From Candidatus Zipacnadia bacterium (lineage in GTDB: Bacteria > Armatimonadota > Zipacnadia > Zipacnadales > UBA5352): a DNA stretch of 43,551 nucleotides. The DNA lies in contig JALGTR010000002.1 of the NCBI GenBank assembly GCA_029821265.1, positions 1 through 43,551 on the forward strand. The letters are read 5' to 3'. The notes below the pieces were generated by a model. The model saw nothing but the letters and a program-made list of their open reading frames with translations. It was not told the origin of the DNA and ran no database searches. Positions 14,512-22,893 of the stretch are shown piece by piece. Made by a program: the position numbers and the translations under genes. Every line of letters starts with the position of its first letter. Within the stretch, counting starts at the first letter, position 1.

Positions 14512-15098
14512 TGGCCCTGCACTCGACGAGCCAGCGCAAGCGCAATCGACGCATCAGCGAGAAGTATCGCGTATATCTCGCTGATCTGGCGCGGATCTAC
14601 GTCGAGGCATCGGAGGCGCCGGGCAAGGCCGCGACGCTCACACACGAGCAACTCGGCCTCGCCCCGGTCAACGCCAAGAGCTTCCGCCGATGGATTGAGG
14701 ATCCCGAGTTCGCCGCGTTCGTCAAGACCGAGCGAGAGCGCCAGGCGAACGAGGCTCGCACGGAGCCCGCTGTCCGCGGCCCGCAGAATATCGCATGGCT
14801 CTGCAAGGTCGGCATCAAACTTCGTGAGATGTATGACCACCCCGACGACGAGAAGGACCGCGTGGCGATCCTCAAGGCGATCCACGGCAACAACGCCGAG
14901 ATACGAGCCGAGGAGCGGCACTACGAAGAGCTGAAGACCGCGGCCGCTCGGCGGGATTTCGCGACTTTCCTGCGCAACCTCGTCAAGTGGGTCAAGCTCA
15001 ACTACTCGACGACCTACAAGATCGTGTTCCCGATCCTGCGCGACGCCCTGAAACGGCTCGACCAGATCATGGCGGGCATTGAGACGGTGGACGAATGA
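14511..15098 (+). CDS. Terminase small subunit (by position)
   Basis: A 195-residue basic helical protein directly before, and overlapping by ATGA, the large terminase. The N-terminal part (KSFRRWIEDPEFAAFVK) resembles small-terminase HTH regions. The rest is charged helix. No strong family signature is seen, so the call rests mainly on position between the HU-like gene and the large subunit. It would bind phage DNA and regulate the packaging motor. Confidence 0.65.
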   Translation: MALHSTSQRKRNRRISEKYRVYLADLARIYVEASEAPGKAATLTHEQLGLAPVNAKSFRRWIEDPEFAAFVKTERERQANEARTEPAVRGPQNIAWLCKVGIKLREMYDHPDDEKDRVAILKAIHGNNAEIRAEERHYEELKTAAARRDFATFLRNLVKWVKLNYSTTYKIVFPILRDALKRLDQIMAGIETVDE

Positions 15099-16873
15099 TC
15101 GCGACCGACATCGGACAAGCCCAATTCGCTGGCCTCGCGGCCCTGGACGCGGCCGAGCGCGAACTCGACGCGCGGCACGCCACCGTCGTGGCCCGGCACT
15201 CCGGCGACCGCTGGGCTGATGCGATGGCGCTGCGAGACGACTTCGCGCATAACCACCACCGCACGACCAAAGGCGACCCGCTCGACCTCACGCCGCGCTG
15301 GCTCATGAAGATCTACGCGGAGACAGCGCTGAACATGGTCGTCAAGAAGAGCGTGCAGTGCGGTGTCAGTGAGTGGCTCGTATGCCTCGAGCTGGCACTC
15401 GCCGCGGTTGGGTTCACAACTTTCCATGTGCTCCCGACCTATGACGTCCGAAACCGCTTCGTGCAGCAGCGCGTTAACCGCGAGATCCTTATGGTGCCTC
15501 GGTATCAGGAGCTATCGCTCACCTCCATCGGCGAGGTGGACAACCTGCGCGTCAAGAACTTTGGCGACGGCGTGCTCTACTTCGCCGGCTCGAACACGCC
15601 GAACGAGTTCATCGAGATCCCCGCCGACGTGAAACTCGTGGACGAGATCGACAGATGCGATCAGCGGAACCTCGCGATGGCCGACGACCGCATCAGCGGT
15701 CCGGGCATGAAAGCGTCGGTCATCATCGGCAACCCGACCCACGCGGACTATGGCATCTCCGCGGCCTACGAGGCCAGCGACCAGCGGCAGTGGCACATCA
15801 AGTGCCGTTCGTGCGGCGACTGGCAGCCGCTCGACTTCTTCGTCAACGTCGTGCATGTGGACCGCGACGCGGAGGGCAACGCCCGCGACTACACGCTGCT
15901 CGACCAGAAATGGAATGAGGACAACGACGAGGACATCAAATGCTACTGCCGCAAGTGCCACGCGCCGCTCGACCGCCACGAGAACGACCCGAAGCACTGC
16001 CGCTGGATCGCGACGTATCCGAAGCGCAAGGTGGTCGGCTACCACATCAGCAAGCTCTTCACGCGGCAGACCACGCTCGCCGCGCTGTGGCTCAGGTTCC
16101 GCAAAGCGCTCGACGACGCGTGGGAGTTCCAGATCTTCATGAACTCCGACCTCGGGATCGAATACTCGCCCCCGGGTTCGGCGCTCACTGACGATCTGCT
16201 CAACGCCTGCTGCCGCGACTACATGATGCCCGGCAGCATCGGCGATCGGTCGTGCTCGATGGGCGTGGACGTTGGCGCCACGATGGACGTGCGCATCAGC
16301 GACCGCCCGGAGTCGGGCGTGCGCCGCGCCGCGTTCATCGGACGCGTCAAGAGCTTCGACGACCTGACCGCCCTGTCCAAGCGCTACCACGTGCGCCGGT
16401 GCGTGATCGACGCGGAGCCCGAGGTGCGCAAGACCATCGAGTGGGCGGACTCGTTCGGCACGGGCCGCAAGCGCCGCGTGTGGCGCGCAGATCTATTCTC
16501 ACAGCAGACGGCCCGCGACCTGCCGAACGCGAAGCAAGACGACTCCGACGATGGCTTGCTGCGTCTTGACCGCACGCAGCTCCTCGACATGGCCACCGCG
16601 GACATCATGCGGCAACGCAACTGGCTCCCACGCAACGCGGCCAGCCTGATGCGCGGCGACTTCTATAAACAGATGAAAGAGCCTAAGCGCGTCATGGTCA
16701 CCGCGCCGGATGGCACGCAGCGATGGACGTGGACCAAGGGCGTGGATCACCAGCGGTTCGCCGACGCGTTCGACTGCTATGCGTCGAGCGGCCTTGGCAT
16801 CACCATGGCCTCGGCCGAGTCGTGGGCAGAGGTCACTGGCGTGTCTGTTGACTCGCCCTACGAGGGATATTGA
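15095..16873 (+). CDS. Terminase large subunit, GpA-like
   Basis: A 592-residue packaging ATPase/nuclease. The Walker A-like stretch is KKSVQCGVSEW (84-94), of the variant GpA kind, and Walker B is LVDEID (181-186). A zinc-binding insert with C237/C240 and C285/C288 is typical of lambda GpA-type terminases. The nuclease region begins near MGVDVG (about 386), a D-containing strand. It cuts and packages headful-style in transposable phages, taking some host DNA. Overlaps the portal start (TGATG). Confidence 0.92.
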   Translation: MIATDIGQAQFAGLAALDAAERELDARHATVVARHSGDRWADAMALRDDFAHNHHRTTKGDPLDLTPRWLMKIYAETALNMVVKKSVQCGVSEWLVCLELALAAVGFTTFHVLPTYDVRNRFVQQRVNREILMVPRYQELSLTSIGEVDNLRVKNFGDGVLYFAGSNTPNEFIEIPADVKLVDEIDRCDQRNLAMADDRISGPGMKASVIIGNPTHADYGISAAYEASDQRQWHIKCRSCGDWQPLDFFVNVVHVDRDAEGNARDYTLLDQKWNEDNDEDIKCYCRKCHAPLDRHENDPKHCRWIATYPKRKVVGYHISKLFTRQTTLAALWLRFRKALDDAWEFQIFMNSDLGIEYSPPGSALTDDLLNACCRDYMMPGSIGDRSCSMGVDVGATMDVRISDRPESGVRRAAFIGRVKSFDDLTALSKRYHVRRCVIDAEPEVRKTIEWADSFGTGRKRRVWRADLFSQQTARDLPNAKQDDSDDGLLRLDRTQLLDMATADIMRQRNWLPRNAASLMRGDFYKQMKEPKRVMVTAPDGTQRWTWTKGVDHQRFADAFDCYASSGLGITMASAESWAEVTGVSVDSPYEGY

Positions 16874-18315
16874 TGCGCAAGCACGGAGACATCTGGGTGC
16901 CTGAGACATACGCCGAGACCGCGCCAAAGCCGCGCACCGGCGAGGTGGCCACTGTCCGCAGCGACCCCGACTGGGATCAAGAGTGGATGGGCGAGGCGCG
17001 CACCAACCCCGACGAGATTCTGCGCAAGCGGGCCACCGAGTCCGGCGGCGACGCGATCAAACTCTACGACGAGATGGATCGCAAGGACCCCCAGCTCAGC
17101 TCGTTCGTGCAGACGCGCATCAACGGCGTGCTCAGCAAGGATCGACGCATCGTGCCCGGCGAGGACAGCGACGCTGCGCGGGCCATCGCCGAGGGTGCGC
17201 AGGCCATGTTCGACCGCATCCCGGACTTCGAGCAGGACCTGCGCGAGATGATGCGGGCCATCAGTCACGGCTTCTCCGTCGCCGAGGTCATGTGGCAGCG
17301 CAACGGCAACGCGCTCGACATCGCCGACCTCGTGTCGCGGCCTCAGCGCCGGTTCGATTTCGACATGGACTGGCGCCTGCGGATGCTCACCAAAGACAAC
17401 CAGGTCGACGGCGAGCCGGTCGAGAAGCGCTACCCGCGCAAGTTCCTCGTCCACACCCACAACCGCGCCGGCATGAACCGCTACGGTCGCGGCGAATACC
17501 AATTCGCCTACTGGCCCTACTTTTTTAAGAAGAACTGCCTCAAGTTTTGGGCGATCTTCATCGAGAAACGCGCCCTCCCGATCATCGTCGGTCGCTACGA
17601 CCGTGAGAATAGCGGCAAAGACCAACGAAGCGACATCAAGAAGGCGATCAGAGAGGTCGTGCATGACACGGGCATCATAATCCCCGACGACATCGAACTG
17701 GAGTTCGTCGAGGTCACGTCGAGCGTCCCCGTGCGCACGATGAAGGACTTCGTCGAACTCATGGCCGACTGGCAGGCACAGCGCATCCTCGGCCAGACGC
17801 TGACCACTGGCAAGGGCGCGGCTGGCCTCGGCCAGGGCGGCGTCGCCGCGCAGCACGGCGCGGTCCGCCAGGAATACATCGAGGCCGACTCGAAAGAGCT
17901 GCTGCCCGTGCTCGACCAGGCCGTGCGGTGGTATGTCGATGTGAACCACGGGCCGCAGGAGGCCTACCCTCACTGGCAGATCGACTACGAGCCAGCCAAA
18001 GACCTCAAGACCGCGGTCGAGGTGGACAAGGTTTTGATCGTAGACATGGGCCTGCCCGTTGTGGCCGAGGACATCTATGAAAAGTATGGGTGGCGGAAGC
18101 CCGAGGACGAGGACGAGCTGCTGACTCCCGCCGCGCCCAAGCCCAAAGCCGAGCCGTTCGGCGAGCTGTCGCCGCGGCAACAGCTCGCGCTCGGTCGCAT
18201 CGATCGAGACACTCAGCAGATCACCGGCGACGGTGTCGCCGATGGCAAGACCTTCTTCGACCAGTGGCGGCAAGCGCTGATCGAAGACCTAAAAAAAAAA
18301 GCGCCGACGAGCTGA
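16873..18315 (+). CDS. Portal protein, DUF935/Mu gp29-like
   Basis: A 480-residue portal forming the dodecameric DNA gate of the head. Features of Mu gp29-type portals: the N-terminal region around WDQEWMGEA, RTNPDEIL, the helical core with DFEQDLREMM and HGFSVAEVMWQ, and the late helix ending DLKKKAPTS. The second-in-frame ATG after TTG at 16870 is the start. The end is odd: ten A residues (18291-18300) precede the stop by 12 bases, and a -1 shift there joins the frame of the morphogenesis protein (see below). Confidence 0.93.
   Translation: MRKHGDIWVPETYAETAPKPRTGEVATVRSDPDWDQEWMGEARTNPDEILRKRATESGGDAIKLYDEMDRKDPQLSSFVQTRINGVLSKDRRIVPGEDSDAARAIAEGAQAMFDRIPDFEQDLREMMRAISHGFSVAEVMWQRNGNALDIADLVSRPQRRFDFDMDWRLRMLTKDNQVDGEPVEKRYPRKFLVHTHNRAGMNRYGRGEYQFAYWPYFFKKNCLKFWAIFIEKRALPIIVGRYDRENSGKDQRSDIKKAIREVVHDTGIIIPDDIELEFVEVTSSVPVRTMKDFVELMADWQAQRILGQTLTTGKGAAGLGQGGVAAQHGAVRQEYIEADSKELLPVLDQAVRWYVDVNHGPQEAYPHWQIDYEPAKDLKTAVEVDKVLIVDMGLPVVAEDIYEKYGWRKPEDEDELLTPAAPKPKAEPFGELSPRQQLALGRIDRDTQQITGDGVADGKTFFDQWRQALIEDLKKKAPTS
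18291..18300 (+). promoter_or_regulatory. A10 slippery run, candidate -1 frameshift site
   Basis: CTA then ten A and GCG: the zero frame reads CTA AAA AAA AAA GCG and stops 12 bases later; a -1 shift reads AAA AAA AAA AGC and enters the 256-codon morphogenesis frame, which has no convincing start of its own. AAGCG (18299-18303) could pair weakly with CGCTT about 35 bases on. Polymerase or ribosome slippage is possible, as is a homopolymer sequencing error. Confidence 0.55.
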
Positions 18316-19061
18316 CTGGCCTCCGCCTGCCGACGCTTCGCTCTTTGAAACTTGACGTTCCGTTCGCCGACCTGGTGCGCGATGTCAATGTGCTCGCGGG
18401 CCTCACCGCTCACTATCACGTGTGCGAGGAGGTGCGCGAGGCCACGGGCATCGACGTTCGCGCCGAGCGCTTCGCTGCCGACTACACCGACGCGATCGAC
18501 TGGACGCTCAGCAAGACGGCCATGACCCGCGACGCGTTCGACGCGCTGACCCTGGTCGAGCAGGCCAACGCGTTCACCGTGGCGCGGATCACCGACGAGG
18601 TCGTGATCGGCCGCATCCAGAAGGCGGTCGGCAAGGCCGTGGCCGAAGGCCTCGACATGGAGACCTTCCGCCAGCGCGTCGATGGCATCGTGTCGAGCGC
18701 CGGGCTCGACACGCTCAACCCGTGGCACCTCGAGACGATCTTCCGCACGAACGTGCAGGACGCCTACGGCGCCGGCCGCTGGGAGGCCTTCAACGCGCCG
18801 GGCGTCGACGAGCATATCCTCGGCTACGAGTATGTGACCGCGGGCGACGACCGAGTCCGCGAGACGCATCAACAGATGGACGGCAACGTCTATACCAAGA
18901 ACGATCCGGTGTGGAGTATCTGGTGGCCCCCGAACGGCTTCATGTGCCGCTGCCAGGTGCTCCCCGTGTTCGCCGGCGAGCGCATGACACTGAGCGAGCC
19001 GCCGATGTATAAGCCCGACCTCGGGTTCGAGCGCAACCCAGCATGGAAGACAGCCGCATGA
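18291..19061 (+). CDS. Head morphogenesis protein, Mu gpF/SPP1 gp7-like (start unclear)
   Basis: The frame 18291-19061 encodes ~256 residues with the Mu F / SPP1 gp7 hallmarks: an early helical part (FADLVRDVNVLAGL), central helices (ETFRQRVDGIV), TIFRTNVQDAYGAGRW (the conserved R-T-N-x-x-x-A-Y motif), and the C-terminal RETHQQMDGNVY and HPP-like WPPNGFMCRCQVLP. No ATG or GTG with a ribosome site starts it after 18291; upstream codons in this frame are shadow sequence of the portal. It is best read as the C-terminal part of a portal fusion through the A10 run, or as an artefactually split gene. It overlaps the gpG-like gene by ATGA. Confidence 0.8.
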   Translation, partial: KKKSADELTGLRLPTLRSLKLDVPFADLVRDVNVLAGLTAHYHVCEEVREATGIDVRAERFAADYTDAIDWTLSKTAMTRDAFDALTLVEQANAFTVARITDEVVIGRIQKAVGKAVAEGLDMETFRQRVDGIVSSAGLDTLNPWHLETIFRTNVQDAYGAGRWEAFNAPGVDEHILGYEYVTAGDDRVRETHQQMDGNVYTKNDPVWSIWWPPNGFMCRCQVLPVFAGERMTLSEPPMYKPDLGFERNPAWKTAA

Positions 19062-19762
19062 GCCTGGCAACCGTAAAAGCACGAATCCTCGATGATGGCA
19101 CTCGCAAGCGCCTCAACGCCGCGGCCGACGCGTGCGCGGGCAAGAGCGCCCGGCTGGAAGAGGGCTTCCGCCTCGCCGGCGTGCGCTTCCTCCGCGACAC
19201 GCAGCGCGAGTTCAAGAAGTTGTCGCGGCGCGAGCGCCGCGGCTGGAAGAAGCTCAGCCCGGTCACCGTGCTCCAGCGCCGACGCGGACGCGGCAAGAAG
19301 ATCGAGGATTGGGACGACATCGAGCGACGCCGGTCGGAGATAGCGATCCTCAACGATTCTGGCCGCCTCGCCGCGAGCCTGTCGCCTGGCGCCACGGGCA
19401 ATGTGCTCAAGGTCAAGCGGCTGTCGGTCGAGTGTGGCACGAACGTGAGTTACGCGGACACGCATCAGCGTGGCAAGCGTTCCACGTTCGAGTTCGACGA
19501 GGGACAGTTCGAGAAGAACGTCAAGAAGATTTTACCGGGCAAGAAGCCCAAGAAGACCGCGAGCGGCAAGAAGTCGCGAGCTAAACGGAACTGGAACACG
19601 ATGTATTTCGTCGCCCGCAACTGGCTCCGCCGGCTCGACGGCAAGCGCTTCAAGGTTCCCAAGCGCGTCATTATCCGCAAGCCGACGCGTGCTCAGGTCG
19701 CCCAATACGTGGCGCCCATCACACGGGCCATCAACGCCGTGCTGCGTGGAAGGGCGCAATGA
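19058..19762 (+). CDS. Virion morphogenesis protein, Mu gpG-like
   Basis: A 234-residue, very basic protein. ATG 19058 overlaps the preceding stop; ATG 19043 in the same frame is less likely. The C-terminal segment with FKVPKRVIIRKPTRAQ and the earlier KLSPVTVLQRR and SGRLAASL are features of the Mu gpG/virion morphogenesis (tail completion) family: W-x-x-L-S-x-x-T and L-x-x-S-G-x-L. It is placed right after the gpF-like gene as in Mu. A Lys-rich linker around 165-180 is longer than usual. Confidence 0.82.
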   Translation: MSLATVKARILDDGTRKRLNAAADACAGKSARLEEGFRLAGVRFLRDTQREFKKLSRRERRGWKKLSPVTVLQRRRGRGKKIEDWDDIERRRSEIAILNDSGRLAASLSPGATGNVLKVKRLSVECGTNVSYADTHQRGKRSTFEFDEGQFEKNVKKILPGKKPKKTASGKKSRAKRNWNTMYFVARNWLRRLDGKRFKVPKRVIIRKPTRAQVAQYVAPITRAINAVLRGRAQ

Positions 19763-19828
19763 GGAGTCCGCGTGCGCCCTGGACGATCATGGACGGCTTG
19801 CTGGCGAAAACAGAGAGAGGTTAGACCC

Positions 19829-21190
19829 ATGCCGAACACGAAACAACATAGCGCAGTAATCCGAGACGCGAAAGCGTTCGATGCCGACAGCCTCCGGGCC
19901 AAGCCGCTGGATGCCGGCGTATCGCTCGTCGTGGGCAAACTGCGCGGCGGCGACGGCATGGAGAAGGTCCAGGGCTACCAGTTCGCCGAGGGGCAGTTCA
20001 GCGCGACGCAGGCGCGTGGCTGGCTCAAGGATCGCGGGGTAGCGAGCTACATGTTCGCCCCCGCCGATGCCGCCGCGGAGACGTTCGCGGAGATCCGCGA
20101 CATGGAGATCTTCGAGGCAGGCACTTACCGCGGGAAGGTCTATACCAACAAAGACCTCGACAAGATCATCGACAATTTCCGCCAGAGCCCCGTCGAACCC
20201 CCGTTGGTCGTCGGGCACGGCGAAGATCAAGAGTTCCTCAAGCGTGAGGGCCTGCCCGCGGCGGGATGGCTGACCGCGCTCAAGCGGGTAGGCAGCAAGT
20301 TGGTGGCCTCGTTCGGAGACGTGCCTCGGGTGATTGCCGAGGCCATCGAGCGCAAGGCCTACAAGCAACGGTCGGCCGAAATCTATCACGACTTCCAGGG
20401 GCGCGGCATGACGTTGCGGCGCGTGGCGCTGCTCGGCGCCGACGTCCCCGAAGTCAAGACCTTGTCCGACGCGGTTGCGCTCTACGGAGACGACGACCCC
20501 GACTACGAGACTCACGAGTTCGCAGCGGCAGATGGCGACGCCATAGTCACCCTGCCGCGCTCAGCACAACCCACGGGAGATAAACCCATGCCCGAAGCAA
20601 CCAACGAACAGCCTCGGACGTTCACCGAGGACCAGATGCAGACGCTCATCAACGCGTCCGTCCAGAAAGCCGTCACAGAGCAGACCACCAAGCTCTCCGA
20701 GCAGGTCACCAAGCTCACCACCGAGCGCGACGACCTCAAGAAGAAATCCGAGCAGCACTCCGAGGCCGAGGCCAAGCACGCGGCCGAGTTGCACAAGATC
20801 GAGCTGGAGCGCTTCATCGAGAAGCTCAAGACCGCCGGCACGCTCCCGCCCGCGTTCGAGAAAATGGGCCTGATCAAGTTCATGGCCAGCCTCGATCACG
20901 GCGAAGGCGACGACGTTGCGGTCGTCGAGTTCGGCGAGAAGGAAGAGAAGGTCGCCCAGCTCGCCTGGTTCGAGAAGTTCCTCGAGCAACTGCCCAAGGT
21001 CGTCACGTTCGAGGAGGTCGCGCCCGACGCGTCCTCGCCCGACGATGACGATGCGGGCAAGGGCGACCTGCCGAAGACGATGGACGACAAGCCCGTCGAC
21101 CCCGAGTCGGCCAAGCTCGTGGCCAAGGCCGAGGCGTATGCCGAGAAACACGAGTGCGACTTCGAGACCGCGCTCATCGCGGTGAGCTGA
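19829..21190 (+). CDS. Mu I-like head protease with scaffold C-terminus
   Basis: A 453-residue protein starting at ATG 19829 after GAGAGAGG. Residues ~85-215 correspond to the prohead protease: EAGTYRGKVYTNKDLD, PPLVVGHGEDQEF and RSAEIYHDF with RRVALLGADVPEV, matching Mu gpI-type (S-E, ALLG) motifs. After ~250 the chain becomes a long charged coiled coil, the scaffold. It would form the inner scaffold and cut itself and head proteins during maturation. Gene order portal-F-G-protease/scaffold-decoration-capsid follows Mu. Confidence 0.9.
   Translation: MPNTKQHSAVIRDAKAFDADSLRAKPLDAGVSLVVGKLRGGDGMEKVQGYQFAEGQFSATQARGWLKDRGVASYMFAPADAAAETFAEIRDMEIFEAGTYRGKVYTNKDLDKIIDNFRQSPVEPPLVVGHGEDQEFLKREGLPAAGWLTALKRVGSKLVASFGDVPRVIAEAIERKAYKQRSAEIYHDFQGRGMTLRRVALLGADVPEVKTLSDAVALYGDDDPDYETHEFAAADGDAIVTLPRSAQPTGDKPMPEATNEQPRTFTEDQMQTLINASVQKAVTEQTTKLSEQVTKLTTERDDLKKKSEQHSEAEAKHAAELHKIELERFIEKLKTAGTLPPAFEKMGLIKFMASLDHGEGDDVAVVEFGEKEEKVAQLAWFEKFLEQLPKVVTFEEVAPDASSPDDDDAGKGDLPKTMDDKPVDPESAKLVAKAEAYAEKHECDFETALIAVS
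20588..21190 (+). CDS. Scaffold protein from internal start, Mu Z-like
   Basis: An in-frame ATG at 20588 follows GGGAGATAAACCC, closely like the context of the full-length start (GAGAGAGGTTAGACCC), and both begin MP. The 200-residue product is the coiled-coil part only. In Mu, gene Z is nested in I in the same way. The internal start is inferred from this parallel. Confidence 0.6.
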   Translation: MPEATNEQPRTFTEDQMQTLINASVQKAVTEQTTKLSEQVTKLTTERDDLKKKSEQHSEAEAKHAAELHKIELERFIEKLKTAGTLPPAFEKMGLIKFMASLDHGEGDDVAVVEFGEKEEKVAQLAWFEKFLEQLPKVVTFEEVAPDASSPDDDDAGKGDLPKTMDDKPVDPESAKLVAKAEAYAEKHECDFETALIAVS

Positions 21191-21250
21191 CCCGACCGAT
21201 CTAACCCGCCACGAACGTGGCAGCCCATAGCATCAGAGGAGTAATACCTC

Positions 21251-21640
21251 ATGTCTGCAAAAGTCCGAAACAAGCCTTCCGAGATCGTGGGTGGCGTGGC
21301 CACTGGCACGTTCACGAAGCACTACGCGGCCGTGCGCGACGCAACCGATCCCGAGAAGTTCGCGCAGGCGGACGCCATCAACGATGGCGAGATCGCCGGC
21401 CTCTTCATGAACTCCGGCGTGGCCGGCGACATCGCCCAGGTCTGCTCGGGCGGCTACTTCCCCGGCAAGGCCGGCGACACCTCCGCTGTGAGCGGCCGCA
21501 TTGCGGTCGCCAACGCGGCCGGCAAGATCATCGGCTACGCGGCCGGCTCGACCGGCGTGAACGCGGTTGGCGAGATCTGGAGCGACGCGGCCGCGGCCGA
21601 CGAACTCGTCACGATTCGCGTTGCCCCCACGATCCGCTGA
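21251..21640 (+). CDS. Head decoration protein (DUF2190-like), 129 aa
   Basis: AGAGGAG precedes ATG 21251. The small Gly/Ala-rich beta protein (VGGVATGTF, GEIAGLF, SGGYFPGKAG, RIAVANAAGKIIGYA) has the look of phage capsid-stabilising proteins found between scaffold and capsid genes. No cysteines of note besides one. It would bind the expanded capsid surface. Confidence 0.7.
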   Translation: MSAKVRNKPSEIVGGVATGTFTKHYAAVRDATDPEKFAQADAINDGEIAGLFMNSGVAGDIAQVCSGGYFPGKAGDTSAVSGRIAVANAAGKIIGYAAGSTGVNAVGEIWSDAAAADELVTIRVAPTIR

Positions 21641-21645
21641 TCCCA

Positions 21646-21706
21646 ATGGAGCACAGTCGCCCCCGACTGTGTTCCTTTCCCCCAGCCGAGGGCGGCTGGG
21701 CTCCAT
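21646..21706 (+). repeat. Double-hairpin palindromic repeat, copy 1
   Basis: TGGAGC ... GCTCCA closes a 61-base element with two inner hairpins: CACAGTCG/CGACTGTG and CCCAGCCG/CGGCTGGG. It folds as a three-way junction. It stands between the decoration and capsid genes, 75 bases before the capsid start. Copies lie at 31201 and (inverted) 41803. Confidence 0.85.
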
Positions 21707-21780
21707 GTGCCGCGGTGATGGACCGTGATCTAACTTCTGGCCCTCACGGGTCGCCCTTGGCCGAACGATAGGAGCTAATC

Positions 21781-22728
21781 ATGCCCACGGCTAAGGATGT
21801 CCATGTCAACGCAGCGTTGTCCAATTTCGCTGTCAAGAAAGGCGTCGGCGGCGGTTTCGTCGCGGACGAGCTGTTCCCGGTCGTCCCTGTCAAGAAAAAC
21901 TCGGACGAGTACTACGTGTATGCGCAGGACGAGATGGACGACGACGTCGAGACCGCCGTCTCCGAGCGCGAGCTGGCGAACGAAATCGACTGGTCGACCT
22001 CGACGGCGGAGTATCTCCTCGTCAAGCACAAGCTCCGGCACTTCGTGTCGGACGACGTGATGGCCAACGCGGACAAGCCGCTGCGTCCGAAGATGCGAGC
22101 GACCGAGCTGCTCGTCCGCCGGCTCAGGATGGGCGTCGAGAAGCGTGTCCGCGATCTCGTGGTGGACACCACCACGATCACCAACGCCACGCCCGCCGTC
22201 AAATGGGACGCTGGGGCCGCGGTCGTGATCGAGAAAAACATCGACGACGCCAAAGAGGCCTTCGCGGTCGCGGCGGGCGTCGAGCCCAACATCATCGTGA
22301 TCCCGCCCGCGGTCGCGAAGGTGATGAAGCGCGACAGCACCGTCCGCGAGCTGATCAAGTATACGCAGAGCAACCTGCTCGTGAACGGTGACCTGCCCCC
22401 GACGGTGTTCAATCTCCGGGTCGTCATCCCCGGCGCGCTCGCCAACTCCGCCAACGCCGGCCTCACGCAGAACGTGGCGCGGCTGTGGTCGGATGACAAG
22501 GTCATCCTGGCCTACGTCGAGCCAAACCCAGGCACGGAGGCCATGACCGCTGGCGTGCAGGTCCGCAAGACCCACGGCCAGACCGCCAAGGGCGTGCAGA
22601 TGACCATCCCGGTCAAAGAGTATCGCGTGCCCGGGCTCGACGGCGTGTTCGTCGAGGCAGGCTTCAAGGTCGACGAGGTCGTCGTGTGCAGCGATGCCCT
22701 CTACATCCTCAACGATGTGCTCACCTAA
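21781..22728 (+). CDS. Major capsid protein, HK97-fold
   Basis: A 315-residue protein after AGGAG at ATG 21781. Visible family features are the N-terminal arm, VADELFPVVPVKKNSDEYYVY, the spine helix LLVRRLRMGVEKRVRDLV, and the A-domain-like segment with PPAVAKVMKRD and VPGLDGVFVEAGF near the end. This is the pattern of Mu gpT/E-type capsids. Position after scaffold and decoration is decisive. No Lys-Asn crosslink evidence can be judged from sequence. Confidence 0.9.
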   Translation: MPTAKDVHVNAALSNFAVKKGVGGGFVADELFPVVPVKKNSDEYYVYAQDEMDDDVETAVSERELANEIDWSTSTAEYLLVKHKLRHFVSDDVMANADKPLRPKMRATELLVRRLRMGVEKRVRDLVVDTTTITNATPAVKWDAGAAVVIEKNIDDAKEAFAVAAGVEPNIIVIPPAVAKVMKRDSTVRELIKYTQSNLLVNGDLPPTVFNLRVVIPGALANSANAGLTQNVARLWSDDKVILAYVEPNPGTEAMTAGVQVRKTHGQTAKGVQMTIPVKEYRVPGLDGVFVEAGFKVDEVVVCSDALYILNDVLT

Positions 22729-22746
22729 ACGGTGCGGTGCGTGCCA

Positions 22747-22781
22747 GGGCTGGGTGGGTGCCCCTCCTTCCCACCCAGCCC
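22747..22781 (+). terminator. 12-bp hairpin after the capsid gene
   Basis: GGGCTGGGTGGG (22747-22758) pairs perfectly with CCCACCCAGCCC (22770-22781) across an 11-base loop. No T-run follows, so it may be a processing or stability hairpin that ends or protects the abundant capsid message and separates it from the tRNA. Confidence 0.55.
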
Positions 22782-22787
22782 GCTTAT

Positions 22788-22858
22788 AGCAGGGTAGAGT
22801 AACGGTCACTCAGCGGCTTCATGAGCCGCCCAAGCGGGTTCGACTCCCGCCCCTGCCA
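22788..22858 (+). tRNA. tRNA with CAT anticodon (Met or Ile2)
   Basis: A cloverleaf is visible: acceptor GCAGGG 22789-22794 with CCCTGC 22851-22856; T8-A9; D-stem GAGT/ACTC with GG in the loop; anticodon stem GCGGC/GCCGC (22813-22817, 22825-22829) and loop TTCATGA, anticodon CAT at 22820-22822; T-stem GCGGG/CCCGC with loop TTCGACT. The first acceptor pair is A-C (22788/22857), a mismatch, and CCA is not encoded. Initiator-type GGG/CCC pairs in the anticodon stem are absent, so elongator Met or Ile2 is more likely. Confidence 0.85.
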
Positions 22859-22893
22859 AGTAGTCGGCAACCCCAACTGACCGGAAGTGCAGC

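Noticed and set aside
18090..18290. GTG at 18090 as start of the morphogenesis protein
   Set aside because: The stretch before 18291 in that frame is Arg/Ala/Ser-rich shadow sequence of the portal gene, and no ribosome site precedes it.
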